From positions 26,667,705 to 26,731,704 of the forward strand of contig OZ038320.1 of NCBI GenBank assembly GCA_964035795.1: 64,000 nt of DNA. The letters are read 5' to 3'. This document shows, piece after piece, positions 26,001-62,891 of the stretch. The notes beneath the pieces were generated by a model. The model was not told the origin of the DNA. It did not search any database and saw nothing but the letters and a program-made list of their open reading frames with translations. Position numbers and translations under genes: made by a program. Source of the DNA: Pterobdella sp. o SKG-2022 (Eukaryota > Annelida > Clitellata > Hirudinida > Piscicolidae). How positions within the stretch are numbered: the stretch's first letter is position 1; each line of letters starts with the position of its first letter.

Positions 26001-27020
26001 AATAAAAAAATAAAACAAACTAAGTATTTGTTGATAAAAAAATAAAACAAACTAAGTATTTGTTGATAAAAAAATAAAACAAACTAAGTATTTGTTGATA
26101 AAAAAATAAAACAAACTAAGTATTTGTTGATAAAAAAATAAAACAAACTAAGTATTTGTTGATAAAAAAATAAAACAAACTAAGTATTTGTTGATAAAAA
26201 AATAAAACAAACCAAGTATTTGTTGATAAAAAAATAAAACAAACTAAGTATTTGTTGATAAAAAAATAAAACAAACTAAGTATTTGTTAATAAAAAAAGA
26301 AAACAAACTATTTGTTGATAAAAAAATAAAACAAACTAAGTATTTGTTGATAAAAAAAAAAACAAACTAAGTATTTGTTGATAAAAAAATAAAACAAACT
26401 AAGTATTTGTTAATAAAAAAATAAAAAAAACCAAGTATTTGTTGATAAAAAAATAAAACAAACTAAGTATTTGTTGATAAAAAAATAAAACAAATTAAGT
26501 ATTTGTTAATAAAAAAATAAAACAAACTATTTGTTGATAAAAAAATAAAACAAACTAAGTATTTGTTGATAAAAAAATAAAACAAACTAAGTATTTGTTG
26601 ATAAAAAAATAAAACAAACTAAGTATTTGTTAATAAAAAAATAAAAAAAACCAAGTATTTGTTGATAAAAAAATAAAACAAACTAAGTATTTGTTGATAA
26701 AAAAATAAAACAAACTAAGTATTTGTTGATAAAAAAATAAAACAAACCAAGTATTTGTTAATAAAAAAATAAAACAAACTAAGTATTTGTTGATAAAAAA
26801 ATAAAACAAACTAAGTATTTGTTGATAAAAAAATAAAACAAACTAAGTATTTGTTGATAAAAAAATAAAACAAACCAAGTATTTGTTGATAAAAAAATAA
26901 AACAAACTAAGTATTTGTTGATAAAAAAATAAAACAAACTAAGTATTTGTTGATAAAAAAATAAAACAAACTAAGTATTTGTTGATAAAAAAATAAAACA
27001 AACTAAGTATTTGTTGATAA
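26001..27020. repeat. 32-bp minisatellite, about 32 units
   Basis: The unit AACAAACTAAGTATTTGTTG followed by ATAAAAAAATAA repeats about 32 times with very few changes. Each unit holds an inverted pair, AACAAA and TTTGTT, around CTAAGTA. Rare 28-bp units lack AAGT (near 26301 and 26520). A block with two variant units recurs at a spacing of about 220 bp. No spacer variety, so it is not a CRISPR array. Confidence 0.95.
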
Positions 27021-27084
27021 TTCAAAAAGAAATAAATTTGATAATATTCGGAGATAAAAAAAATAATTGTGAACCCTGAAAACA

Positions 27085-27132
27085 CGACAGTATTTGAATT
27101 TTTATTTTGACGAAGCTTTTCGATATATTATA
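27085..27132. mobile_element. Family-B foldback element, single arm
   Basis: GACAGTATTTGAATTTTTAT then TTTGACGAAGCTTTTCGATATATT, equal to one arm of the full copy at 28454-28590. Another lone arm lies near 62627-62660. Confidence 0.6.
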
Positions 27133-27541
27133 CCCTCAAATAACTAATTATTCACAAATAAAGATAAATGTTTTATATACTTATACAAATAAGTAACGTA
27201 ATATTGGCATAGGTTATTGTTAATTTGAGAATTGGAAAAACCAAAATTAAATTTAGCTTTATTGAAAAGCTAGAAAATTGAAACACAAATAATGAGTAAC
27301 TCAATTTTTTTGTACTTAAGAGACGAATGTCAAGTTATTCAAATTTGACAAAATATGTCTTTTCACCAAAAATTTTTGAATACTAATTTACATCTTTAAG
27401 TACTATTTTTTTCTAATTACAATTTTTTCGGTGTAATATTGTTTCGGGTAAACGCTTCAAGACATCACAAAAAGTTTAAAATTTCATATAACTGCAAACT
27501 TTCAACGAAAAACGAGAGCGTTTTTGGGTATTTATTCAAAA

Positions 27542-29061
<1,520 letters not shown>

Positions 29062-29720
29062 GGTATTGTAATGTATATTTTTAATGTACATTGCTATATT
29101 GAAACTTCTCAATGGTGAATGATCGATATTAGTAATTACAAAATTTTCCATAAAAAATTCAGCTAAGCAAAAAAAAATTTTGTAAATTGTTGCTTTGTGA
29201 ATCATTAGAAAACCTGTTAAATTTTTACTTTCCTTTATTTAGTTTTTAATCTGGACTAGATAATATAAGTTTGACAAAAGCTTTATGCTGTTCGGATAAT
29301 TTTGATTTAAATTAAGTTTATATATTTTTTAACTGAATACACACTCTATAAGTTGAAGACCAAATTTTACTTGCATTTTATAGGTCATTATTATTTATGT
29401 CAACTTCAACTATTTTTTAATGAAATTTTAACAATAAATATTGCTCTCTTCCCTATATCTCTGAAGTGTCGTTATTTTTTTTTGTTTTTAGTTAGTGTGT
29501 GAATTCTTATGAAAAATTTTGTTTAACAATTTTTTTACGTCGATTTATGGAAATTTATAGATGTTTTCAAAAAAGGAATATTTCTCTAAATTGGTCTTTG
29601 CCTACATGAATCAAAAGTCATTACGAGTTCGCACCGCCGATCTCACGTTTATTATAACTAGTGTACGAAAAGTTAATAAGTAATTAGCTACAAATACAGA
29701 ACTCAACTAAAGTTAACTCG
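29062..29720. other. Spacer, no gene recognised
   Basis: AT-rich, with an isolated arm of the 15.3-kb foldback element near 29535. Nothing else is supported. Confidence 0.5.
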
Positions 29721-30900
29721 AGTTTTTTTGATATCTCGTGAAGAGTTGGTGTAGCCTCCCAGATAAAGAAATCATCAACCTTTGCACTTTCGTCACCATT
29801 CATAGCATAAATATGACCCTCTACAGAGATTGAAATGAATTGCTTTAGTCTTGCTTGCATTGAGAAAAAGACCTATTTTTTGAATTTTGGTCTCGATTTT
29901 AGGAAAAAAAGACTATGCTTTGTTGATCGTATCTTCCATCAAAGTGATATCGTCACTAAATGCAAGTTTGGCGAGTATCTCGGGAGTAACTGTGCGACTT
30001 CCTCTTGTTTTAAGAGTCAATCCATCTGAAAAAAGAATTGAGGTGCGGAGAGAAAAATCCAAGCAGATGACGAAAAGGAACGGGGCGAGTGGGTCCCTTT
30101 ATAAGACGCCAGTACCGAATAGAAAGATGTCAGTATTGCCTTCAAGGGTTACCACAAGAGCGGAGGTGTTTTCATACATCACTCGTATTGCATTAACGAC
30201 TTCAAGAAAAATTCTATATGCAGCAAGGATTTAAAGCATTTTGGACCGATCTATCAAGTCAAATGCTTTTTTGAAAGTTATTACAGCTTTTTTCTTGTGG
30301 TTACGCAATTTTTTTTATGATTCTTTTGAGTGCAAATAAATGAAACGAGATGGATCTTCTAGGGCGAAAGCCATTTTTATTGAGACGGGTTCTGTTTAGC
30401 ATAAACCGGTTGTGAATTTTGGAAGCCTTTTGGCTAAAACTTATACCCCGGTATTGGTACAATGAGCTGAGTCTCCTTTCTTGGGCACAGAAACGATACC
30501 AGATATACCCCATTCATTGGGACACACACCATTGAAGGTTTTGATGCAAAACCTTTTCTGGTATTTTCGAGCTTCCAGACTTCTAGTGTAGGACCATGAA
30601 GACAAGGCGCTTTATTAGGTTTTATTGTCTTGATTGAATCTGTGATCTTTTCACTAAATTTGACAGTACTAATTTCCGGGTTGATGTCAAACAACTTGAC
30701 GCAATCAAACTGATCTTGATTATTCTTTTTTAACAGAAAGTAGATTTTGGAAGTGGTCCTATTAGATTTTCTCTTTGGATAAAGATAGCCGATTTTTTTT
30801 TTGACAATTTCTTCATTAGCTTTCAGGCGTTTTTTGGATTTTCTGTGATCCCTTTTCGAATTCTGAGAGGGTTTCATAAAGTCTAGCGTCTTTAAGGCGG
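29720..30900 (-). mobile_element. Decayed LINE reverse-transcriptase region, minus strand
   Basis: Minus-strand frames give, in order, KITDSIKTIKPNKAPCLHGP (about 30655-30590), a short palm block with the RGISF motif (about 30430), LNKNGFRPRRS (about 30370), AVITFKKAFDLIDR (about 30285-30240) and VMYENTSALVVTLEGNTDIF (about 30180). These are successive RT blocks of a non-LTR element, each shifted in frame, with the YADD block lost or unreadable. It is clearly different in sequence from the 20-kb LINE. Confidence 0.7.
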
Positions 30901-31212
30901 TAATATGTCTGGTGTAGGGTATTTTAATGAAGTAGGAATTAAAGTATAGTTATATTATAACTGAATATATGCTGTATATACATAGGTTTCTCAGATTTCA
31001 AGTTAATATTTTGCGATTTGTGTTTAAATTTTTTGTACAGTTTACGTTTGCTTGAAAAGTGTTTTTTTTTAAATTAAGAACATTTATTCAAACAGTACAT
31101 ACCTTGGTTAAATAATTAAAAAAATTTTTCCAAAATTTGGTAAACATTTTGAAAACAAAAACAAACTTTTATTGAAAAATCATTAATTATAGTGAAAAAA
31201 ATATACAACGCA

Positions 31213-53953
<22,741 letters not shown>

Positions 53954-54417
53954 TTCTAAACAACATTATTATACTAATAATTAAGTGAGTTTGAAGTGAT
54001 TTATATGTAATAATACAGAAAATTTTAAAAATTCATCGAAAAATTTGAAAAAAACAGTGCTATTAAAAATTGATTTTAATAATTTTTCCAACCTTTATTT
54101 AATTTCTAAAAAATTTTATAAAAACAAAGTTATGAGCGATAATAAGTTTATTTAAGCATTGAAAACAAAACACTGTCATTCAATTTAATACTGCAATTAA
54201 ATTATTTTTCACTTTTTGTTTCAAATTTTTTTTAATGGTATAGAAACTTTTGAAAATTGAGCATTTTATTTTAGTGATAACTGAAATTACATTTCTGTGA
54301 AAAAGTTTTTTCAATTGTTTTTTAAACTGAAAGTAATTTTCAAAAATGTATTTCTGAACAAACTATTATGACTAAACTCAATTGTTTTGAACGATAATAA
54401 AGCTAACATCTGTAAAA
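53954..54417. promoter_or_regulatory. Shared divergent promoter region of TAF1 and UFC1
   Basis: 464 bp between the TAF1 start codon (minus) and the UFC1 start codon (plus), including both 5' leaders. Strongly AT-rich; no TATA box or known motif can be assigned with confidence. The head-to-head layout implies a bidirectional promoter. Confidence 0.55.
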
Positions 54418-55688
54418 ATGGTCGATGAAGCAACTAAGAAACAATTAGCATCGATACCTTTACTTCAAACTAAAGCAGGTCCTAAGGACGGAGAACTTTG
54501 GGTTCAAAGGTTGAAAGAAGAATATCAAGCACTCATTAAAGTTGATTGATTTTTTTATTTCAATATATTCAAAATATGTCTAAAAATTTCAAGTATGTTA
54601 CAATAAAATTTTTTAAATTTTCATTTTCCATAATTTGATTATAAATATAATGATTTTTTTGAGACAAAGTAAAATAAAAGATTTTGAACATCAATAGTTG
54701 TTATTATAAAGTAGGAAAATTTGGTTAAAAATGGGATTTTTTCATTACTTGAAAATTTTACATTGTTAATGAAAAGCTTTTCACTTGATAATAAAAACTA
54801 TTGATTTCCAAAAATTTTTTGATTATAAATACTTTGTTATTTTAGTCTCATTCTTGTAACTACCAATTTGTAATTTTAGTCAAGCTCTTTTAATGAAAGC
54901 TCATTAAAAATAATTTTTTTATAAATCACATAAAACTTTAAAAAATTAATACATTTAAATTCGTTTTCACTTAACTTTTCTTATGTATTATCCAGTATGT
55001 TCAGTCAAATAAAAATGCTGACAATGATTGGTTCAGACTTGAATCAAACAAAGAAGGAACTAGATGGTTTGGAAAATGCTGGTTTGTACATGAACTTCTA
55101 AAGTATGAATTTGATCTTGAATTTGATGTAAGTATGTGTTGTTATCAATTATTAGTTGCTTCCTGATTAAATATGATTTAATTTCAAAAATTTTCAATGA
55201 ATTTTTCAATTTTATGAAATTATACACTGATTTTTTCTAGATTCCAGTTTTATATCCTACAATTGCTCCAGAAATAGCTATTCCAGAACTTGATGGAAAA
55301 ACAGCAAAAATGTATAGGTCAGTATTGTAAAATATTGAAAAAAAAATTGTTCATTAACAATTAATATTAAGTTCCAAAGTTTTTTCAATAATCTAATTTT
55401 TTCAATATTTTCAAACTCATAATTTTTCTTTAGAGGAGGTAAAATCTGTCTCACAGACCATTTTAAACCACTATGGGCCCATAATGTTCCAAAGTTTGGA
55501 ATAGGACATGCTTTGGCTTTAGGGGTACAGTTTATTATTGTTGCTCTCATTGTATATATTCTTTCATAGAAATAACTAGTTCAATAAAATGAGGTTTTTT
55601 AATGTTTCTTCAGCTTGGACCCTGGTTGGCTGTAGAAGTTCCTGATTTGATTAGCAAAAACCTTATTAAGTATAAAGAAGAAAAATAA
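54418..55688 (+). CDS. UFC1: UFC1, E2-like UFM1-conjugating enzyme
   Basis: Five exons: 54418-54540, 54996-55127, 55241-55317, 55434-55524, 55614-55688. They give 165 residues (human 167) with matching phases. UFC1 accepts UFM1 from UBA5 and passes it with UFL1 to targets, mainly at the ER and ribosome. Visible: [20 protein letters not shown] at the N-terminus, [42 protein letters not shown] with the catalytic Cys116 in the same position as in human, and [13 protein letters not shown] near the end. The C-terminus is two residues shorter than in human. Near-unbroken conservation makes this certain. It is divergent from TAF1. Confidence 0.97.
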
Positions 55689-57587
55689 TTATTTAAGTTA
55701 CATTGTATGTTTGTATAATTACTTTTATTTAGAATGAAAAAATTTTAAATTTTATTGAAGTGGTTAAAGGCTAAGAAAAATTTTTTGAAATATTTTTCGC
55801 TATTTATGGTTTCTTTATAAAGAAAAAATTTCAGATAAGTTTGTAACAAAACATTATTTTTTTAAATAGAAGGGTTTTTGCCTGCATTTATTAAAGCATA
55901 TGATCGTGTTGGAGAAGGTCGTTAATTATAAGCATGATTCTAAGAAGGCTAGCTCCAAAAGTTACGCATGTAAAAAAAGGCTAAAACGCAAGTCCAAGTT
56001 CAATAACATGAAAGATTGCATCGAATTTTGAGGCAGATCTGGTGCGTAATTAAAAGAAGAATTTTCAACGTGGGAGATTTGCAGAAAATTTTACAACAAA
56101 ACTAATGAGTAATAGTACCTATAGACCGAAAGTTGTTGAAGTTTGCCAACATCACACGATGGTAGGCAATTTTGCAGACATAGTTGGCACGGATATGGAT
56201 TTTCAAGGTCATTAGATTAAGCGATTAAAAATTCTCTAAATTTTTTTTGAAAGGTTTTAGAAAAATTACTAAATGCCATGGCGGGAGTCTGTTTGGGGTG
56301 ATGTGGAAAGCATGTTAGTACCAGATCTGAATTTTATATGAAAAAATGTTTTAAACTAATAGGCAAAAATTTTATTAAAGTTACTTGAAGAATACTTACA
56401 TTTTTGCTTCACTTTTCTACCTTCTAATTTAGAACAACTTTTTTGCTGTAACATTCTTAAAATTCGTAAAAACTACCGTATTAGGACTGGCTCTTTATAT
56501 ATATGCTAAAGCGGTCTTGAAGACTTTATCAGTTTCATGCCACTATAATAATATTCGTTTTTTGTTTGTTTGTTTTTGAAGTGAATTTATGTTCTCAAAA
56601 TGCAACTCACTAAAATAAATTCAATTTATATGAAAAAATATATTTGATTGTTGCAGTAGAAATGTTGCGGTGCAAGGATGTAACAGTAGTGTCGGCATTA
56701 TAAGCGATGGCATTAATATTTTTGATTCAAGGAGGAAGAATTTTTGATGGATAAATATAGAAAAGAGTTAAAAAAATAATTTTTTTGAGAAACTCTAAAT
56801 TTGATAGTGAGAATTTTAGAAGGGGCATTACTGTAAAAGGAATATTGTGCTCTTTCTTTGAGGAACTGGCAAATAAACTTTATAATGGTTTCAAAAAAAA
56901 GTGCTTTGGTGTATTTTTTATCATAGGTGTGTACCATAGTTTCAAAAAGATCTACTGCAGTGATTGTTGTTTTTACGGAACGATTTTCTAATTGAAATCG
57001 TTGGTTAGGATATTTTTTGTAATGTATAAGCTGTGAATGTTGAATGCATTTTTTTAAAACCATGTTGGTAAATCGAAAGTTCAGTAGTGTGGGAATAAAC
57101 CTTGGAATATTTTAGTGTTTTCATAAACGGAAATAAAACTTTTTTTTGTTATTAACATAACATTTATTAATTTTCATGTTTAAACAGATGTAGCATGTGT
57201 TAATTAGATTATTAAACTATAAATGTACATATTCCGCTAGTGTAGACTTTTTTTTTCTATATCAGTCCATATTTTAAAAAATCTCTTACATTTTACTATC
57301 ATTGAGCTGTGTTTGTTAATTACTTTTTTAAAGTTATGGTTAATAATTTATAACTTTATAGTCGAATGAAAACACTTCTTGTACTTTCATTTATTTCATG
57401 AAAATTTTCGTAAAATGAATTTAAATAAAAATACATGAGAAAAAAATTAAATTACTATTTTATTTTTTATAACAAATATTCTTATATGAAAGACCTGTAT
57501 GGGTTTACTGACGTTTATATTGCTAATTGATAACTATTTTTAAAGAATTTTCATGTTCATTATTGTGTATCTAAAACCTTTTTAGAT
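55689..57587. other. Spacer with decayed repeat, no gene recognised
   Basis: Overlapping frames on both strands (for example 56713-57063 minus) have no recognised domain. A dispersed repeat near 56490-56575 is shared with 32569-32661. Parts of 55880-56700 may be an old transposon, but no family signature can be read. Confidence 0.45.
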
Positions 57588-60500
57588 ATGACTTTTCAGG
57601 CTTTGAAAGCAGAACTACGAGGAATTTTTCTGGCAAATGTTAAAGGGGTACCACTTTCTGATGTGTTAAGAGAATATGAATCGACTTATAATAAAAGTTT
57701 TAATACAATGGATTATGGATTTACTAACATCAAAATGCTGATTGAAAATATCCCAGATGTGGCTAGGTGTGAAATTTTTATCTACTAAAAGTATACTCTT
57801 TTTAAAACCATTATTATTATCACTAGGATATTACCAGGTCCTGATGGAAGACTTGTTGTGAGAGGAATTGCTTTGAATAAAATGAATGTCATTGCTAACA
57901 AGGCAGCCATACACATTCATAATGATACTTCAAATGGTATCTATTTCATCATTTTTTTTTACTTCTGTCTACTTTATGAATAATTCAAATAATTTAGAAA
58001 AATTCATATTATTAATTCCATTAAAGAGAGAGAAAAAAAACTCGTTGTGGAAGAAAAAATAAATGATTTAATTCCTGCAGAAGAACTATTAAAGTTAACT
58101 AAAAATTTTAAAAAGTCTAAAAACGTTGCTAATGCAAAAATCAATAAAAATTCTAAAAGCTTACATCAAATCAAAAAAAATACAAATATAAAAAATAATG
58201 AAAAAACTCTCAAAAATTTACAATCTTTCTTGGAAGATGACAGACTAAGCCAGTTTAATAATAAACCTTCCAGCTTTGACATGAGAAATCTTGGAAATTT
58301 TCTACCATCTGAAGATACATTAGCTTCAAATGTAAATGAGTTAGGTTTAGTATCTGATTATTATGCTGACAATTTTAACTTGTCTAATAGTCGTTCAAGC
58401 TCAGCATCAAGTGAAAAACCAAATAACTCAAGCAAATTAAGTTCCAATGCTTCATTGAAAAATTCTAAGCAAGCAACCAACAATAATAACAGCCCAAACA
58501 ATGTATCAAAAAATCATGTAGAGGAAGAAAATTTGCCAAAAAACACAAATGGCAAAATAATACCACCAAACATGACAAAAAATTTGTTATGTTTGATGTA
58601 CCATGAATTGTTTGTCAACCCTTCTACATCTCAATATCTCCCTCCTAGCTATTTTATTAGGTTCATGAAAGGTGTTTTCATTTTTCCATGGCCTTTCAGT
58701 CTGGAAATCATCATTACACATTTTGAAGAAAACCCTTGCTTTTTTTGGGGGTTCATTCTTGAGCCTAAGGTTATACACTAATCTTAAAATTATGTTCTTT
58801 TTTTATCATTTATGTATGATTTTAAAGCTTATTGTCAAACATATAGTATTGTTTATTGAGCATCTTATCTTATATTACCTTCATGTTGGTAAGGAACACA
58901 TTATCTTCAGCATCAGGTGGTTGAGTGTTGGTTTTAAAATGCTTTTATTCGTAATAGAGAACTTGTCTTAAGTACTTTTTTAATGGGAGCAGATTGATAA
59001 AACAGCCCTTGTGAAGTTCTTCAAGCAATAAGTAACCTAAAAAAGTTACTGAAAAAGGTAGAGGGTATTCAGATGTTTACACTGAAAGGGTAGCAGCTCT
59101 ACCAACTAACAGATCTGAATGTTAGGATGCTGAGTTAGTGCCTTTCAGTGTCATGCCCAGCATCTTATTACCATCATTGTTTTACATGCTAACATATTTG
59201 AACAAAAAGTTTCATGCCAATTAGTTTTAAGCAAATTCAGGTTTGACTCTCATTCTTCTAACTGACTACTAGCTGAAGCCATGTTATTTTGGGCTTATCT
59301 CTCTTATACTTAAAATCAAAATACCTTCAAGCATTTGCTTGTTTTTCAACCTACATCCTTGTTACATGCTCGAACCCCTTCAGTCTATTTCTGCATATGC
59401 TAATAATCGCTGGATTTCATAGTCTGTCAGCCATTTTTTAAATTCACATTATACATCTACTCGATTATCATCTTATTAGCCTCAGAAAGTCATGATACCT
59501 TCTTCAAGAGGCCAGGTCTCACCAACATATACCATGTCACTCTTGATGCTAGCAGTATGCCAACGACCACTTCTTTAATGAAAAGGTCCAACTTACTAAC
59601 AGTTGTAATAGTACCCTAAAGCTTCTCCAACCAGGCTTTCTTTGTTGTATCTTTTGATGACATTGTACCTGTATCATTTATTACAGGCTTTTCACCCACA
59701 TATTTTCTTTCGTCTAATCTGTTTAGCTAGACGAAAGACATGTTCATACAAGTTGGTATAAGTTTGTTTAAGAAAAATTGTTTATTTTATTTTCAATGTA
59801 GTTTTATTCTGCACTATCATCATTACAACCCTTATCAAACTATTCACATGACTGAAGGAGTTCCATATTGACGTAGTCGATATTGAGGAATATCCAAAAA
59901 AATTGGAATTTTTTAAAGATCGAAGGGCCTTGATTCTAGAAGGTACACGTTATAGCAGGTGAGTCCATCAGTTTCATTTCTATCGAAAACAACCATGTCA
60001 TCTCACATCTTTTCATCTACAATTAGACCATAAAACGCGATACATACGTTATTTTTTTTCCAATTATTTACAGAGTATGGATCAAATCATTAAATGGCAA
60101 CCAAGCGGAAGTATTCATGGTGGACTTAGGCGTTTGTAAGACAGTCAACATTAACACTCTAAAAGAGGCTCCCGCAAGAATATGGGATACTCCCCCATGT
60201 ACTGTCCCATTCATGTATCTCGGTTTGTGCTCCTCCTTCTTTAACTATCTGCCCATTTATCTATCGGTTTATTCACATAGTAGAAATAAAGTTTTCATAT
60301 AATTTAGTGAATGGTTTTTTTAGCCATATTGTATAGTCTCTTTAGGCATAATGGTTGATTATTATCGCAGGTGCTTCAGACGCCATAAGCGTCACAGATA
60401 GTCTCTATCAGAAACACAAGTGCTGGACTGGGACCTTGGATTCAATTGATAAAGTATATGTAATACATTATATTTTTTGTATACTTCAAGCGAATTATCA

Positions 60501-60693
60501 ACATCCAAATTTAGTATTTTTATTTTTTTATAACGATGTATATAAACCATAAAGAGAATTTTAAAACATGTTTCATAAATACCCATCGGAAAAATATTTT
60601 TTCTCAAACTTTTCTTAAAATCTACTTTACCTACTCATGATTTTTCAGGAACATCTTTTGAAAGTTAAAAGGTTAGAAAGAATTGGAGCCTAA
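57588..60693 (+). CDS. LOTUS and Tudor domain protein, TDRD5/TDRD7/Tejas type
   Basis: Proposed exons: 57588-57766, 57827-57936, 58027-58673, 59858-59958, 60074-60222, 60371-60453, 60649-60693, giving 437 residues in phase. The LOTUS (OST-HTH) domain is at residues 1-75: LKAELRGIFLANVKGVPLSDVLREYE, GFTNIKMLIENIPDVARI. A long Asn/Ser/Lys-rich linker follows. A Tudor domain lies at about 313-420: RALILEGTRYSRVWIKSL, EVFMVDLG. Relatives act in germ granules and the piRNA pathway, so a germline role is inferred. Weak points: the exon 3 donor (GGT|GTTTTC) is poor and was chosen because it alone keeps phase; a missed exon in 58.7-59.85 kb is possible; the first Met follows an AG (TTTTTAG), so an upstream exon may exist. 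Confidence 0.75.
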
Positions 60694-62891
60694 TATTTCT
60701 CAAAAATACATGTCACTCGTGTATTTTTTCTGCCTTTATCGTTTCATATGTATGAATAAGTGTAATGAGTGAAGAAAAACACTTCAAATATAGGGGAGAC
60801 TTGTTCAAGTTTATTGAAGGCTATGGCTAAAGTTTTTTAGGATATCTATGTTTTAGAGAACAAAATAAAGTTTTTTTTTTGAATTCTTATGATTATCACT
60901 CTTCTAACCTTTAATGCACTAGGATTTTCAGATAAATATATTTTGAAAACCACCTTAAGGTGAACAAAAGTTATGGAATACGAAATAGTGTTATTTTTAT
61001 GTACGAAGTATTTGTTGAATTTGAAATCTTCAATCGTATTAAAATTTAGATAGATTATTGAAAAAACAATTTAGTAGGTTAGAAAAAATTAAAATTTATT
61101 AGGAAAATAGGTCTAAAATCAGATTTTTTCATAGCTTCAGTAATTGACAAAAAATCGAAACATCGAGTACTTGTGTTTTGATGTAGAAAAGTCACGCAAA
61201 ACATCTTATGTAGTAGTCATTCTACGGATGCAAGTGCTATGCTCAACACATCGTCAGCACCCATGAGCTTAACTAATATGGTATCAAAATTAGTCATGGT
61301 TTTTGTTTGCTTTGTAGAAATACATAGAGATTTGTCAGATTGAAAAAGCCTACTAGTTTGATTTTTTTTTCCACAACGAATCTTCTATTGCTAAATACTT
61401 GCTGTGATATACCCTATAAAAAAACAGGTTTCTTCGCAAGTTTTGGATGTGTTTAAGAATTGTCCCTCCAACTCACTTGTTTTTCTGCTTTTTTCGTAAT
61501 ACGAATTGACTTTGTCCGCAATTCATTTAAATAAAAACATTTTGACAGATTTCCTTTCATTAATAAGGAGGATTAATATTAGTTCCTTATAAGTCTTGTT
61601 TGACCTATTCTATATTCTGAAATTGAAAACACTATTACTAGATTAATTTTGGAGGTCTCTGCAAATAACCTTCGCTCCTGGTTTGTTCGATTTTACGTTT
61701 ACCTTTTTGATCAATTTAATTACCTTGAAATATAATTTTACGTTTTTTTTCTATTTTCTTTTATGTCATTATCATGTAATTTGTTTGACCTTAATTGAGT
61801 TTTTGTTTAAGTTTGACAGTTTGGTTTGACCAAAGATTTTGTGCCGAGTGGTAAGGTCGCTTTACACACGTTCTTTTCTAGCTCTTGGTTTTAGCATTTT
61901 ATTAAACTCATGAAAAAAATTAACTTTTTTTTAATCTCTTATGATTTTATATAATTCTAATAAAATTAAAATGAGGCATTTTTATAATGTTTGCTAGGGT
62001 TTTAACAAACTCTTTCAGATCTATCATCTGTGTCGCTTAACTATAGCCGCTACACCAAAGTTAGCGCCTGTAGTTAAAGGCTGGTTTTGTTATAACCTGG
62101 ATACCAGTAAATTTTGGTAGCAAGTAACAAACTGATACTCTGGTATCGTTGTCATTTGACTTGGTGGATGATCTTTATTTTGAAAGACAAGACTAACTGC
62201 CCCAAGTTAGCAACGCGAATCTTGAATTCAATAATTTCAAGTTTGATGTTAGCTCGGGTTGGCACTTTATTAGAATTTATTTCAAATAAAAAATATTTTT
62301 GAAAAATTACGATAAAAGTAGTAATGATAAACTAAGCCGACTGCTGTCAACCCGTTACTCGGACATGTACAGCAATATAATCTTTTATGATTTATACGTC
62401 AGTCTATAAAACAAAGTTTTAAAAATATTTTTTCAACTTTAGAATTAAAAGATATAATAATGAAAATAATGATAAATAAAAATGATATAATAAAGTATTA
62501 AAAAGATTAAATTAATATTAATATTTATACTACAACATAATCGAAAAACTTGAGAAATTACGTTGGCAAGTTTGCAATATATATTCATTATTTACCCAAT
62601 GAGGATATAGAATAGATCGGGAAACTTTGTCGAAATAAAAATTCAAATATTTTCGTGTTTTTACAATTTACAATTTTGAGGCTAATTATTCACAATGTTA
62701 AGAAATAACGTTGTTATAGATTTCCATTTATTTCTAAATATTATTAAAGTTTTGAAAAAAATTCATCAAATGTTTATCTAAGAACAGCACTAATAATTGT
62801 TTGAAAATGGATAACTTATAAATTTACAAGAGTATCTTGAAAAATTAAAATTTACCACAGTTTCCCTTCATGAAACAAAACAGCAATACAA
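60694..62891. other. AT-rich spacer, no gene recognised
   Basis: Open frames are short and uninformative. Contains a dispersed repeat (about 62055-62165) related to 11100-11210 and a lone family-B foldback arm near 62627-62660. Confidence 0.5.

Noticed and set aside
26001..27020. Regularly spaced repeats that could suggest a CRISPR array
   Set aside because: Units are contiguous with no unique spacers, in a eukaryotic context; it is a minisatellite.
56713..57063. 116-codon minus frame that might be a gene
   Set aside because: It has no recognised domain, the opposite strand is equally open, and there is no plausible splice partner; possibly an old transposon.
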